From assembly GCA_026874595.1 (NCBI GenBank), contig CM049317.1, positions 59,678,618-59,742,617 of the forward strand: 64,000 bases of DNA, in the 5' to 3' direction. Under the pieces are notes generated by a model. It saw only the letters and a program-made list of their open reading frames with translations, did no database searches and had not been told where the DNA came from. Below are positions 49,294 through 60,518 of this stretch, one piece after another. How positions within the stretch are numbered: position 1 is the first letter of the stretch; every line of letters begins with the position of its first letter. The DNA comes from Sipunculus nudus (lineage: Eukaryota; Annelida; Sipuncula; Golfingiida; Sipunculidae). A program made the translations under genes and the position numbers.

Positions 49294-49516
49294 CAGAGAG
49301 CACAGACCTCCGCCAAGGCATATCATTGCTGAATATGGCATTGTCAGAAATGCAGCCCGATCAGTCCCAAAATTAAACAATTGTCCTTTGTATTATTGTA
49401 GAGCTATCCGGAAGATTTTATGAAAAGTCGTTAATAACTTTTAAGGTAATGTTGCTGACAAACTAACAAACCAACGACGCAAAAAAATAACCCCTAATGC
49501 TTGGCGGAGGTAATAA
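49294..49516 (+). mobile_element. Related CCTCCGCC element, different core
   Basis: GAGAGCACAGACCTCCGCCA at the left and CTTGGCGGAGGTAATAA at the right are inverted copies. The core ('ccggaagattttatgaaaag', 'acaaaccaacgacgcaaaaa') differs from the other copies, so I treat it as a sister family. Confidence 0.6.
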
Positions 49517-49519
49517 AAA

Positions 49520-50230
49520 TGTCATTTTATGGCCATCTTTATGACTTCACGTTGGATAACGATTGTGTGAGAGTGAAAGAAGCAAAAATATCCATGTAAC
49601 CTCATTCACAACGTTATATTATCATAGCTCATCACCCGAAGAATCTAGAGGTGTAGTGCCAGGTATATTACTCATATTTAGCTGTTAAATTATGTCCATT
49701 AATCTTTGCCACTTATCGAACAAATCACAATTAACAAGTCTCTGGAAATAAACGGCCAAAACACAAACGCAGTCGGTTAAAATATGGAGCATATCTTAAA
49801 TAAAAGTGACGGGAAGTGAATGCGATACAAAAAGTATAGCCTTAACATACTTTTTTTCTACTGATCACACACTATCAGATTGTGGTACTGGCCCATGTTA
49901 AAATAGATTCTTCCTAAAATCAGTTTTCAAAGGTTATGAAATCTGGACTACTCCAAGGCCTATATACTAATGCAGAAAATAAGTAAAGGTAAAGAAATAT
50001 AATAAGAAGGAATCACAGATCTACATTATATGGTATCATATGTTAACCTGAAACAATTTATAAGTGTGTGTTTGTGTTGGGTACCTTTCAGTCGAATGCC
50101 TCGAACAAACAAACCGGCCAACCGTGTGGTGTAATTAAATGTGCCCGACCAACATTCAGACAAAGAAAATCAACACTTCTCAGTGATATAGAAGGCCTTA
50201 TCCTAGACATAATTAAGCAGGCGCCCTTGT
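49520..50230. other. Intergenic, nothing recognised
   Basis: No splice-bounded exon or known repeat was seen. The 50068-50259 open frame runs into the repeat at 50230 and is not supported. Confidence 0.35.
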
Positions 50231-51500
50231 GTGACTTGTGTCCCCCACTAAAGATGTGAACGACCAGGTTCTTGTAAATGTCAAACCAACTGGTTGAAAC
50301 TCATACATACGTACACTCCAAAAGATGAATAAGACATGAGTTAACAAAACAAATCAATATATTTAAGGAAACATACAATTACTTTTCTCTCGAGAGGCCT
50401 CTATACATATAAGCACTGATGTTCATAAACGTCCGATAATAAACACAGAAAAAAAACCTCAACGACCGTTACTCCAACTGCACAGAGTAGTTCCCTGTTT
50501 ACACTGTTCCTGATCACATGACCATCGCGCAAACGTGACATCGGAATGTTGAGCCGCAAGCCTCACTGTTTGCTCTCGCGGTGTACACAATACAATCAGT
50601 ACACTTATAGATACACGGAGCTCGGACCACCAACAGTCCCTCTCTGGAGTATTGGTTTGCCTCTCGTGACACCGTTTACATAGCACTTACTATTAAGCAC
50701 ACAGACTTTTTTTATATGGACTCAGAATCAATGTCATTCACAGCTGATGTCTCCTGGAATCTTTCAGCTCCAGGTAACCGAATATTTTTTAACACAGCGA
50801 TATCCAGTACCTCTACAGTGCGCGTTTAAATAATGTTCCGGTCTGTTCCTTGAAGCGCTAACAACAGGTATAAATCGACCAGTCCGTTGGCAAAATGCGA
50901 CACGCGCTCTGAAGTCCGTTACAGAGCAATCACCGTGGCCTTCCTCAGACACCGACTATCTACGCTTATAGACATTATCTCTGAGCTGTCAAGACTCTGA
51001 TGCACGCAGACCTGCTCAATGACTGCAGATATAGCCAGGCTATACCAAACCGGCGCGCTGATCGGTAACTTGTCGCGAACTTCTTCTCAATCACGTCTTA
51101 TATATCCTTGCTGATGTCACAAGTTCTGTCCGTCTTCTAGCAAATTACAACTCTGTATTATGCTGACTCACGATAATAACATGAATTTTAATATGGACAC
51201 GCTTCCAGAGACAAAACCCTGAGAAAACCAAACTAAACAGGTGCTCATCCTCTGAAGTCTACAACAAACAATCGTTACTTTAGAGACCGCCAAACAGGGA
51301 CGGCTCCCACGAAATTAAACTGTACTGAAATAAACATCAAACGTGACACGTTTGCTCCCTTACTCAAGTTTCCACGTTAATTTCTAAACATGATACTCCA
51401 TAGAAATGTTAAATATATTATCAAAACAATCATCTGGTTATACTCCCTAATTGAATATGCCAAACAATAACAAAGACAAAGTCCTCTGGTGACAACTAGA
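50230..51500. mobile_element. Unclassified interspersed repeat, copy 2
   Basis: Partner of 6960-8370; the anchors appear in the same order. It lacks the 67-bp duplication seen in copy 1. Confidence 0.65.
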
Positions 51501-51835
51501 TCCGTGGATGATCACGAATCAATGCTAAATCCTATCTTAGCTGTTTCGTGTTTCCCTGTTCTGAGCAAACCATGACATCTCACTGGCCTTCATAGGCCGC
51601 CGTCTTTCATACAGACTAAAACCCCGAATATCGCAAGTCAAATATCAGAATTAAGGGTAAACACTTATTTTTCAAAGTACACATTTCCTGACCTGCCTTT
51701 TTATCATCTGTTGTGGAATCAAGAAAACTGAAGGGAACACTGAACAAAAAGAATGATATTTTTTATAATCATTCAAGCAGGGTTGGGCTTTTTAAAATCG
51801 AAAACCCATGTTTTTACATTTTACAGTAAACACTA

Positions 51836-51925
51836 GGGCTGGGTATCGGTTCGCCTCATCCGATACAATACGTATTGTGATACAGTTAATTCGATACCGA
51901 TACGTATTGACGATACGCTTCATTT
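51836..51925. mobile_element. hAT-like MITE end
   Basis: TAGGGCTGGGTATCGGTTCG followed by repeated GATAC(A/C) and CGTATTG words ('cgatacaatacgtattg', 'cgataccgatacgtattg'). The 'ggGCTGGGtatcg' end with such internal words is typical of animal hAT-derived short elements; the other end is lost in the TA run that follows. Confidence 0.5.
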
Positions 51926-51964
51926 CTTGTTGTATATCATTTCTTTATAAAAGCTCTGTTTCAT

Positions 51965-51967
<3 letters not shown>

Positions 51968-52030
<63 letters not shown>
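51968..52030. repeat. (TA)n microsatellite
   Basis: About 31 TA units followed by a T tract. Confidence 0.95.
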
Positions 52031-52038
<8 letters not shown>

Positions 52039-52186
52039 TTTATTTTAATATACCACATATTCCGTATGCTCTGCACTCAAGTTGAGCAGTTCAAGCTTGA
52101 TATTAAATAAATAAACAGACCAGTTGATTTTAATTATCAAAATCTGATTAAAACTACCAAAATCTCGATCTTCTTTGAGCCCTTTG

Positions 52187-52206
52187 CCCCCCCCCCCCCC
52201 CCCCCC
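52187..52206. repeat. C homopolymer tract
   Basis: Twenty consecutive C. One of several long G or C runs in an AT-rich window. Confidence 0.9.
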
Positions 52207-52311
52207 GCACAAACAGTTTTATTTTATTCGATGGGAAAGATCATAGGCTGTATTTTTTGTGTCATGTAATTACACAGTTTTGTATATTTCTGTGAATATG
52301 AATCCATCATT

Positions 52312-52326
52312 GAGAGAGAGAGAGCG

Positions 52327-52357
<31 letters not shown>
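52312..52357. repeat. (GA)n microsatellite
   Basis: GA run with two CGAG interruptions. From 52360 to 53240 I see only AT-rich DNA; an open frame at 52632-52925 has hydrophobic residues but no splice support. Confidence 0.9.
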
Positions 52358-52364
<7 letters not shown>

Positions 52365-53245
52365 TATTCGACATAAAAATAAAGCATCCATACAAAATAT
52401 ATTCAGTATGTCAATATTTTTGTTTTTATTATGCCTGGAGACTGTTGTTAAGCATTTTAATCCGCTTACACAACATCCCCCTGTTCATGAAACATGGAAA
52501 GAGAGAAATTGTACATAAATATGGAGGTTAAATGATTATACATTCTTAATATTTGAGACTATATGATTTAATGAGGAAATTTGTAAAAAAAAACTTGGAA
52601 GATTTACAACCTGAATTACTTAAGTTATAGTTTGTTATTGATTAAAACAATTTTTTTATGGCTTAGACTAATTTTTGTTACAGATGTAGCAGTTTATCTG
52701 AAGGCGTTTGTCTTTATAATAATTTATATAATGTTGTTTGATGTAGCAAATCAAACCTTGAAGACTATGAGTGAAGATTTTGTCAACAACGATTTAATCG
52801 GTTTCATTTATGACTGTTGGTGTTATGTTTCTCAGACAGCTGTCTGCTATCTTAGGTCTGGTTTTATTTGTAACAAGGGTATCTTTATTTCTTATGTCAT
52901 GTTCGTGTGTCATGGTCCTTGTTGAAAAATTAAATGTTTGTTAATATTTTGGTTGTGCTTCATGGCAGAAATTATAGTAAAATTTTTATATGTTTAGTCT
53001 GAAGATGTCTTTATTTGAAAGGATTTTAATGATTTAAAAATTGGTTCAATGTGGGTATTGTATTTGCTACTTGTGATAATTCTTATGGCTTTAATTTGTA
53101 GTTAGTCAATCTCTTGTGTGAACAGAATTTGTCTCCAGGCTTTAACCATTTATTTTACGTCTGATGTGAAACGTGGGAGTTTCAAGTAACCTATGACTGG
53201 CTGCGTAAATAAATAAATAAAAATAAATAGAGATAAAATGATATA

Positions 53246-53390
53246 CAGTGAAACCCGTCTGGGGCGGACAGTCATGGGACTGGACAATTTGTCAATTGCA
53301 GCGAGGTGTCCGCCCCAGAGGGGGTCGGTCCCAGGAGGTCCGGCTGCAGCAAAATGACGGAGACCCAAGTATAGGACTATCAATCATAAA
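53246..53390. mobile_element. pogo/Tigger-like fragment
   Basis: Preceded by TA, it starts CAGTGAAACCCGTCTGGGGC and contains inverted words GGGGCGGACA and GTGTCCGCCCCAG. A related piece (GGGGGTGTCCGCCCTGAA) lies at 54265-54285. No intact far end was found. Confidence 0.45.
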
Positions 53391-54520
53391 AAAAACGGTA
53401 TTTTTCCTATGAGATTTAACCTTAATTATATGTAACATGTAAATAAAATTTAATGCTACCGGTCAATTGTTGTGTTTCATATATTTATTTTTTTTTTAAT
53501 GAGGCTTTTTAAATTAACTGGAACATTATCGTCATTACCTGTTTTTAAAATAATATTCTTACATTGATTGACATCAACAGGACTTATATATCTCGACATA
53601 TAATTTTCTGCCCTGGGTCTGTAAAATTTCTCAATTACTCACTCTTTTCGTGATAATAAAAGAATCGCTTATGACATAAATTAATTTCGTTCAAGTTTTG
53701 TGAAAATCTGTTGTGAGCGTAAGCAAATATGATAAATCAATGCATGTTATCATATACGCCTTATAATCGGTAGTTGGGACTGATTTCCGTGATGCAAAGG
53801 TTACAGGATCGGGGATTGGTTGAGCCCTCACCCCAGGCGATAGGTCATGACTCGTGACTGTTATCGTCAGGGTGTGTAACAGATACGTTATTATCCTCGC
53901 TTCTGGGCCTATGATAGAATAATGTGGCCCAAATTCAGAATAAATATGTTGCTTCACTGAAAGCTCGGCACAATAGAAACTTCGTAAATTCGTCATTTTT
54001 CGGGGGGACTGCTATTGATAAAATGATACATAAATGAATGCTCCAGCTGAAAAATAAGGTAACTTGAGTAAAACTAACTCCGGTCTTAGAGTCATGGCAG
54101 TATGCCTAAATCATGAGAACATTTATGTGATATACGGGGTACCAGAAGCAGACCATTTTTGTAATTTCAAAGTATTTCTGCCGACTTCGATCGGGGCGGC
54201 CGCTTGGATGTCCGTTAGCCGGGGTGATTTTTGCCATCGGGCAAATTGCCGTTGTCCTGAATAGCGGGGGTGTCCGCCCTGAAGGCCCGGCCACACCGAA
54301 CGCTGCGCTACGCTGCAGAAAAGTACATGCAAACTTAGTACATGCAAATACTCTGGGGTGTCCACATTTAGCCTTACACTATGTATCTCTTGTCATTACT
54401 AGTCAAAGCACTCTGACATCTCGATAGCCTTTCTTGTAGGGCTACAACCATGATCGCCAATAGATTTTGGGCGATCCCCTATAATTCTATATTTTATAGG
54501 TATTAAATGACAATTTATTG

Positions 54521-54822
54521 CCTCCGCCAGGAGGGTATGCGTTCACCCGCGTTCGTGTGCGTGTTGTTCACAATATAACTCACAAACTCTTGAACGGAAC
54601 TTCCTGAAAGTTTCAAGGCATTTAAGATATAGGCGAAATAAGAAGTAATTAGATTTTGGTGTGGATTCGTCACATGATCCGGTTTCAGTAACGTCATCAA
54701 GGATGTATAAATATTCTACATGCAGATACTTATGCTCGAATAAATCTTGGAATATGGGCCGTGTAAGTGAATGCTTTGGGAGCCTCGCGGAGGCTTGCAT
54801 TCCTTAGACTGCAGATTCCTAG
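54521..54822 (+). mobile_element. CCTCCGCC-type MITE, copy 7 (abuts gene B)
   Basis: CCTCCGCCAGGAGGGTATGC to GCGGAGGCTTGCATTCC and CTGCAGATTCCTAG. Its right end is 26 bp before the acceptor-like site of gene B's first visible exon, so it may have replaced part of that gene's 5' region. Confidence 0.75.
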
Positions 54823-54848
54823 TTATATTTATGTTTGCTCTGTATTCA

Positions 54849-54970
54849 GCATGTGCCACTTTGCAACATTAGAATCTTGGACGAGCTAAGAGAAGCTGGC
54901 CCTCTGACTGTCGTCGTATCGCTAATTTGTCTTTTAAATACATCAGCGGTCACATCTGACCCAGTAAGAG
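54849..54970 (+). CDS. Gene B first visible exon: signal peptide without ATG
   Basis: Bounded on the left by a possible acceptor (TTTGCTCTGTATTCAG, ending about 54848) and on the right by AGAG|GTAACA, phase 1. The frame is stopped upstream at TAG 54820-54822 and has no ATG between, so the start codon must come from an upstream exon or has been lost. GPLTVVVSLICLLNTSAVTS is hydrophobic with a likely cleavage near VTS|D. Confidence 0.6.
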
Positions 54971-57900
54971 GTAACAGAAACACAGGTTCGTGCATATTTT
55001 TTACAGACCTACGCCCTCTCTCAATTTGTACACAATTACAAATTGCCTGAAAAGGTCTCTTTTGGAAGCAATAAAGTTTGTATCTTCGTATCAGACAATA
55101 TAGAGCTAATGACTGACGGGGGATATAAATACTGTCCTTATAACCTTCGGAAGAGGTTCAGACCAACTTTTCAATGAAACCTCATATATAACTATAGTCT
55201 GTTCCACCAGTGGTTGTCCATTTAAATTTTGCGATTATACTCTAAAACCTAAATAAATTTAAACAATCTTACACTAAAGCTTATAAGAATCAAAGGCCTA
55301 ATATGAAATGTAAAACTACATAACAAAAACCAACCTTTATATTTTGCCACCTTCTGTTTCTTCTAATGCATTGGCCCAAGTGACATGGCCTCTGTCATGG
55401 GTTATCAGCCTCACTCTGACAATTATATTTTTAGGATATTTATGACACTCGACAACCAATCAGCAGGTTTTAAATGTAATAATTTCAGCATGTGATCAGT
55501 GACCTTGGCCTTCACAAATTGGTCGAGGTGTTGTAATAAATATAGCTTTTCTCATATATTGATGTTATTGCATTACTTAAATATTTGGCAGGGTATGGTT
55601 TTAATCTGGATTAAATCTATCAGTAAAAGAAAATGTTGCCAAAATTCCATGGGCACCCTACCGTGGGACATACTACAGAAATGTAGTCTCTGACTCTGTT
55701 TATCCCCCCCCCCCCGGCAGGGATCCTTTAAGTTGGTTAAATTTCCAGTGTTAATATTAAAATAAATGCCACGGTTTACTCTCTCCATAACTGGTTAGAA
55801 GGTAGGTCAGCTCAAAGACGTCCCTTAATACAACGAATGGCCCTAGCCCAAGGCCAATATAAAAGCATTGCGTACATCATAATGAAAAGGAATTAAAAGT
55901 TAAATATTTTGATCCAAATAAAGTTCCAAAAATAACATGGGGTTTGATCTAATCCTCCATAAAATGTCATCAAAGTTTGTTTAAACTGTTTTAAGTAAAT
56001 TTGATTAAATTAACCGCCAAGGAAGAAATTTAACCGGGCGGTATAATCATGGCCACGACCCCACAACATTCATTAATGTATATAATTATTTATTTTTTAA
56101 ACTTTTGAACTCATTTGGAACAATATTTTATGTTTTGTCGTTGTACAGAATGTTCGATTAAAACTGGAAAATGTTACACGCTCCACCCAGAGATGGTTTC
56201 CTTCAAGGGTGCGTCTAAAAATTTGCACGTCGATGGACGGAGGACGGTTGTTACCCTGGATGTCGAAGGAAAATACGATGAGGATCTGCGTGTATTTGGT
56301 CAGGCCAGTCTCCCTCCATGGTTCCGATTCATTCTTATTCCTGGCAAAGTTTTACCCTATTTTTTCCTCATTGTAAAGGAATTACATATAATACATGTGA
56401 CGGCAATGAAATCATATTTTGCAATAACGAAATAGGTGTTTTGGCTCAATAAGTTACCCTTGGCCGTCGTCCGTTTACGGGGCACAAATCATAACCGTTA
56501 GACCTAGAGACCAGGTCCAGGGAGTACATCCAGGGAGGTCCAAGGCAAATCTTCTTGGAAACCTGACATTAGGTCATGGTTACCTATATTCAGCAATCTG
56601 TGGACACAAAACATGAATTTGAGCACCGAGACAGTCGGACGGGGCACAAATTATACAGGATGGACTTAAAACCTTCTAAATTAAAATTCAAGGAGGTATT
56701 TGGCAAAACATCTTCAATGACTGAGATTAGCTCATGATGCCCTATATTTTGTGAGGTACGAGCGGAAAATCTAATTCTCAGCACCAAGAAAGTCAGATGT
56801 GGCCATAATCTGAAATGTTGGATCCAGAAACATGATTGTTAGGTCTCCATGGACAGCCAAAATAAGGTCACTGTGACTAAATTCTGTGAGCTATGTAACA
56901 GAATATGATTTTAGCATCCTATAAGTAAGACAGTCACAAATGGAAGCAGTTGGACAAAGAAACATATAATTTAATTAAGAAATAGGGAGGGCCCTATAAA
57001 ATCTTCTTAGAAACTCTAAATAATGTTACTGTGAACCTTATTATGTTGGCATTTAGCACCAGATAAGTAAGATTGGCACAAATGGTAGCGCTGGACATAA
57101 AATTTAGTATCTTGAGAGATCTTGCTAAAATCTTCTTGGAAACCCTGAAGAAGGTCTCCGTTTCCTATTTTCCTAAAACGGCTGATTTTGACCACTCTGA
57201 GAGTCATTCTATCCATAGTTCAAGGTTCCTTAACAAATATTTTTCACAAGATCATACCATTTTTAATTAATTTCTGCATCATCTGTATGTCAAATTCAGC
57301 TGAGCGTAATGGCCCGTGGGCCACTTGTCTATCAAGCATTCCAGCAACGGTTTATAGTGGAACTAGCCGAAATTTACCCAAACCGTACTGCTCTTCTATA
57401 TAAAGACATTTTCTCTTTTCACGTATATGTATATATGCATATATATATAAATACACATATATTTATATTTAATTAAATATATTATTGATATTATATTTTT
57501 CTTCCACGGTTGTGTTCCAGTTGACATATGTGGAAATGCAAGAGAATGGAAAACTGATTGCACGAAAATGATCTTGTGCGCCTAAAATCAACCAAACAAT
57601 AAATTACTTTGTCATTATGTCTATCACTGTTCGCTTACCGTCATGTAATATTGTCTTCTTTTGTCTCTTAAACAGAGGACACTGTGCATTTATTAACACG
57701 ACCATTGTACCTGTTTTAAACTTGTCTCTATCTGTCATAGATTTATCATATTTGAATAAATTTATGCTCAAGAATTCTTAAATAAGATCATTCACACTCC
57801 CGTCTAATGTTAGTACATCAGAGTAAGTTACGCTACATGGTTAATTAATTTTTTAATTGTATATTGTATAGTAATGATTTTGAAATTGTAACTATTTCAG

Positions 57901-59744
57901 CAAAAGGTGCTAGAGGATTACACGGGCACTCCTTTTGTATGTCCGAGGACGTTTGCTCTGAGGAGCTATCAAACGCCACAAGAACATGCTTGGCCCTTGA
58001 AGGGCATGCTTTGCACAGTGACTTATTACAGAAGCAAAACTATCCGTTGATATGGCTCGGTGGAAATTGGGCCCAAAGAGGAGGTGCAGGTAAAGCCCTG
58101 TATAATAATGTTTTATCCTTTTTGTACATGAACAGGGCATTTTTTGCAACTGTAAAAACACCCCGAGTTTGTTCCTTCCTGAATTAATTAGCCCTTCCCC
58201 CCTCCCCTCCCCGAGTATCTACAAATTTTATTCAAATATATCTTGCCCGAAAATACCTCCCAACATTCTAGTTCTAAACTTACTGTACCTATGTCGGCAC
58301 CACAGGCCGTGACAATCCAAGGGCAAATCGCTCGGCACTTTCCGCTGGTAACCCCGGTTCTGTCCCCGGCGTGGCTATATGACAGTGGGTTGTAGTGGAA
58401 CGCCCAAGACCGATGGTTTTCTCCGTGTTTCTCAGGTTTCCTCCACAACCTGATCCATGGATAGTGCATCGATTATTTATAACTATTTGTACAATCCATG
58501 TAAAATAAATATAGATTGTAGAAAAATTTGATCGTATTGCATCAAAACTCCGTTAATTATGGAATATATTATAATACGCCTCACTTCTGGTTTATCGTAA
58601 CAGCGCATAGCAAGAATGCTTTTTCTACAGTCACGTATAGCAGTTATGAGACTCGTGCTTTTGAACATACGAAAGTTGTCACGTCCATCATTACTTCAAT
58701 CATGTGTTTGTTCAAACAATAAATCAATATGAATTATTACATCTGTTTGAAGCTAAGAAGTTAGGATATTCTCTCATGTTGCAATACCTGATATTAAAAC
58801 ACATGATGCCTTTCCTTATATACCATTATATTATATAAATTTAATACTGATTGATTAATATTTTATCTCTCACATTGTGAACCAAGGGACGCCTTTATCG
58901 ACAATGTAACTGATTATCATGCTGCCACGTATGTTGGGTGCATATTCTCATACGGCTAACAAACTTTGTGTAGAGTCCAACCGTTGTATATATATATTTC
59001 ATATAACACATTATATTATGTCAGTCCCAAGTCCATTGACAGATGTTAGATATTTTGATGTACGAATAAAATGTGTAAATTACTCTAAGTGCATTTAAAA
59101 TCTCATTTTGTTGTCAGTATTTCCCGGTCTAAATGTACGTCATCACCAAATCGAAGACATTTGCGTCCTTGCACGCGGTGACCAAGGAGACGGCCATGAG
59201 CGTAGCCTCGTAGTTAAAATGTGTAATACAACGCTCCCTTTCATATGTGAAAGTAAATTTTCTCTAATACTACATTTAATTGAATAAACATTGTTGGAAC
59301 CATTAATTGATGAATATATCAGAAATAAAAAAAGTTACATCCATGCCAACAAAAATTAATTCAGCAATTCTTGTCTAAAAAATTTAAATGCTCTTTCCAT
59401 ATGTCTTTGTTGGCTAGTAATTAGGTTATTATTTAAATCGGTCTTATTAGTGAGGGTTAACGTAAAAGTGCTGATACATTTTCCTTCACTCATAAATATA
59501 GGTGACGCTTATTTTTATATTTTACAGCGCCAAATCCAATAGTAACGACCTCTTCTTCTCCGAATAAAATTCTACGTAAGAAATTATTTATATTTTAATA
59601 TTTGCAGATTGCATCGTATAGATGGTTACCAAAACTTTTTCTTGTATCTTTGGTTCACGTGGACATTTATATGCGACGCGTGTAGTGTACTAGAGCCTAA
59701 TTGCAGTCTGCTTTACGCTTAATGATGCTTAAGATATGGATAAA

Positions 59745-59802
<58 letters not shown>

Positions 59803-60446
59803 TATACACAAATATACATTGTAACATAATAATCCTGCGAATTCCAGCGTTTGATGGAACGCAGGCATCCACACTCAGCGATCATCAAAACAATACGGAT
59901 AAGAATCAAAGTAAGCAAAATATTATGTATTCGGGTATTATTACTGGGATAAATTGGCATTGTACGAGTGTTGTATAAGGTAGTTTCCCAGTGGTACATC
60001 TCAATGGGAAGATAATATATGGATAATTAGTGATGCTGAATTTTTCAGTTGTATGCGAAGAGGACATCTTTCCAGTCAGCCAGACAGGTAAAGTTCCGTT
60101 ACCCCCCCCCCCCCCCCCCCCCCCCGCCCGTTGCATTTCACACACCCCCCCGCATACCGAAAAAAAAAATATGTTATTGTAACGAATTGTTATGAATTAA
60201 CAATATACTTGACACTAAAATTTGCTAAAAACAAAAATCCGAAGGCTTGTAGTTTTTATGGAGGCGCTGCCGTTTCAATCAAGGGATGGATTTTATTTTA
60301 CATGACACCTCCAATGCTTACCAAGTTTTTATCAGTCTGAATTATTCATTTGTATTAGGTATTATCGTCGCCATTGGAACCTCTGTGGCCAGTCTTTTAT
60401 TACTCACTGTGGTTTGTGTTATCACGTGTCATATTTACAAGAAAAG
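54849..60446 (+). CDS. Gene B: CTLD type I membrane receptor, paralogue of gene A
   Basis: Exons read: 54849-54970, 56149-56343, 57901-58089, 59118-59252, 59528-59575, 59848-59910, 60049-60087, 60359-60446, with an extra exon at 57521-57585 that ends in a stop. All joins before the membrane exon are phase 1, as in gene A. Layout: signal-like stretch (PLTVVVSLICLLNTSAVTS), first CTLD-like exon (GKCYTLHPEM... RFILIP), second CTLD (HSFCMSEDVC, TRTCLALEGH, LIWLGGNW, EDICVLARGD, KMCNTTLPFICE) with all six long-form cysteines, a stalk split over three small exons rich in Ser, Thr, Asn and Asp, and a transmembrane helix ending IYKKR. Sequons: NAT, NTT, NNT. No calcium-site EPN/QPD/WND motif. Odd points: no ATG in frame in exon 1, a GC donor after exon 2, and the first CTLD lacks the central cysteine. 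The tail exon is uncertain (see 61462). Confidence 0.75.
55060..56140. other. Gene B intron 1
   Basis: Contains a short C tract (55706-55716) and AT-rich DNA; no exon or repeat was recognised. Confidence 0.5.
56149..56343 (+). CDS. Gene B exon 2: first CTLD-like exon
   Basis: 195 nt, phase 1-1, acceptor CGTTGTACAG. ECSIKTGKCYTLHPEM aligns with gene A, but GASKNLHVDGRRTVV lacks the cysteine of gene A's NASMICSEK. The exon ends CCTG|GCAAAG where gene A has CCAG|GTAAGC, so the donor is GC rather than GT. Confidence 0.75.
56440..57335. mobile_element. Interspersed repeat in gene B intron 2
   Basis: From 'ttggctcaataagttaccct' and 'cgtcgtccgtttac' through several 'tcttggaaacc(t/c)tga' and 'ataagtaaga(c/t)' words to 'cagctgagcgtaatggcccg', 'gggccacttg'. 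These short modules recur three to four times inside it, so it looks like a composite or internally repeated element of the GTCC-headed family. Confidence 0.55.
57521..57603 (+). CDS. Gene B alternative terminal exon with stop and AATAAA
   Basis: Acceptor TTCTTCCACGGTTGTGTTCCAG; from phase 1 it encodes VDICGNAREWKTDCTKMILC, then Ala and TAA at 57583-57585. The cysteine and ILC spacing match gene A exon 3 (DKCC...WILCD). AATAAA follows at 57598-57603. Inclusion would give a secreted protein with only the first domain; skipping keeps frame into 57901. Confidence 0.5.
57901..58089 (+). CDS. Gene B exon: second CTLD, N-terminal half
   Basis: 189 nt, phase 1-1, from AACTATTTCAG to GCAG|GTAAAG. 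HGHSFCMSEDVC, NATRTCLALEGHAL and LIWLGGNW match the CTLD core; the equivalent in gene A is 42571-42768. Confidence 0.85.
58290..58465. mobile_element. SINE-like relic in gene B intron
   Basis: Contains 'ggttctgtccccggcgtggc' and 'ttttctccgtgtttctcagg' with 'tttcctccacaacctg', words common in SINE bodies of marine animals. No clear A or B box remains. Confidence 0.4.
59118..59252 (+). CDS. Gene B exon: second CTLD, C-terminal half
   Basis: 135 nt, phase 1-1, from TTTGTTGTCAG to GAAA|GTAAAT. IEDICVLARGD, VVKMCNTTLPFICE give the last three core cysteines in canonical spacing. Confidence 0.85.
59528..59575 (+). CDS. Gene B stalk exon 1
   Basis: 48 nt, phase 1-1, TTTTACAG to CTAC|GTAAGA, encoding TPNPIVTTSSSPNKIL, a likely O-glycosylated stalk. 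Confidence 0.75.
59747..59814. repeat. (TA)n microsatellite
   Basis: TA run grading into TATACACA, 33 bp before gene B's second stalk exon. Confidence 0.9.
59848..59910 (+). CDS. Gene B stalk exon 2
   Basis: 63 nt, phase 1-1, GCGAATTCCAG to CAAA|GTAAGC, encoding PFDGTQASTLSDHQNNTDKN and Q, with an NNT sequon. Confidence 0.7.
60049..60087 (+). CDS. Gene B stalk exon 3
   Basis: 39 nt, phase 1-1, GAATTTTTCAG to ACAG|GTAAAG, encoding IVCEEDIFPVSQT. Its single cysteine could form a dimer bond. A run of 24 C follows 14 bp downstream. Confidence 0.65.
60102..60125. repeat. C homopolymer tract
   Basis: Twenty-four consecutive C in a gene B intron, right after a donor site. Confidence 0.9.
60359..60446 (+). 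CDS. Gene B transmembrane exon
   Basis: 88 nt, phase 1 to 2, TTTGTATTAG to AAAAG|GTAGGT. GIIVAIGTSVASLLLLTVVC then VITCHIYKKR: one helix and a basic stop-transfer, like gene A's. Confidence 0.85.
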
Positions 60447-60518
60447 GTAGGTTCGAAAGATAATTGATGCTGTCTGTAAAAAAAAGATATAAAAAAGATA
60501 CAATTTTGTAAGTATATA

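Noticed and set aside
59697-59999. 100-codon minus-strand frame across gene B stalk exons
   Set aside because: It is antisense to supported exons and padded by a TA microsatellite.
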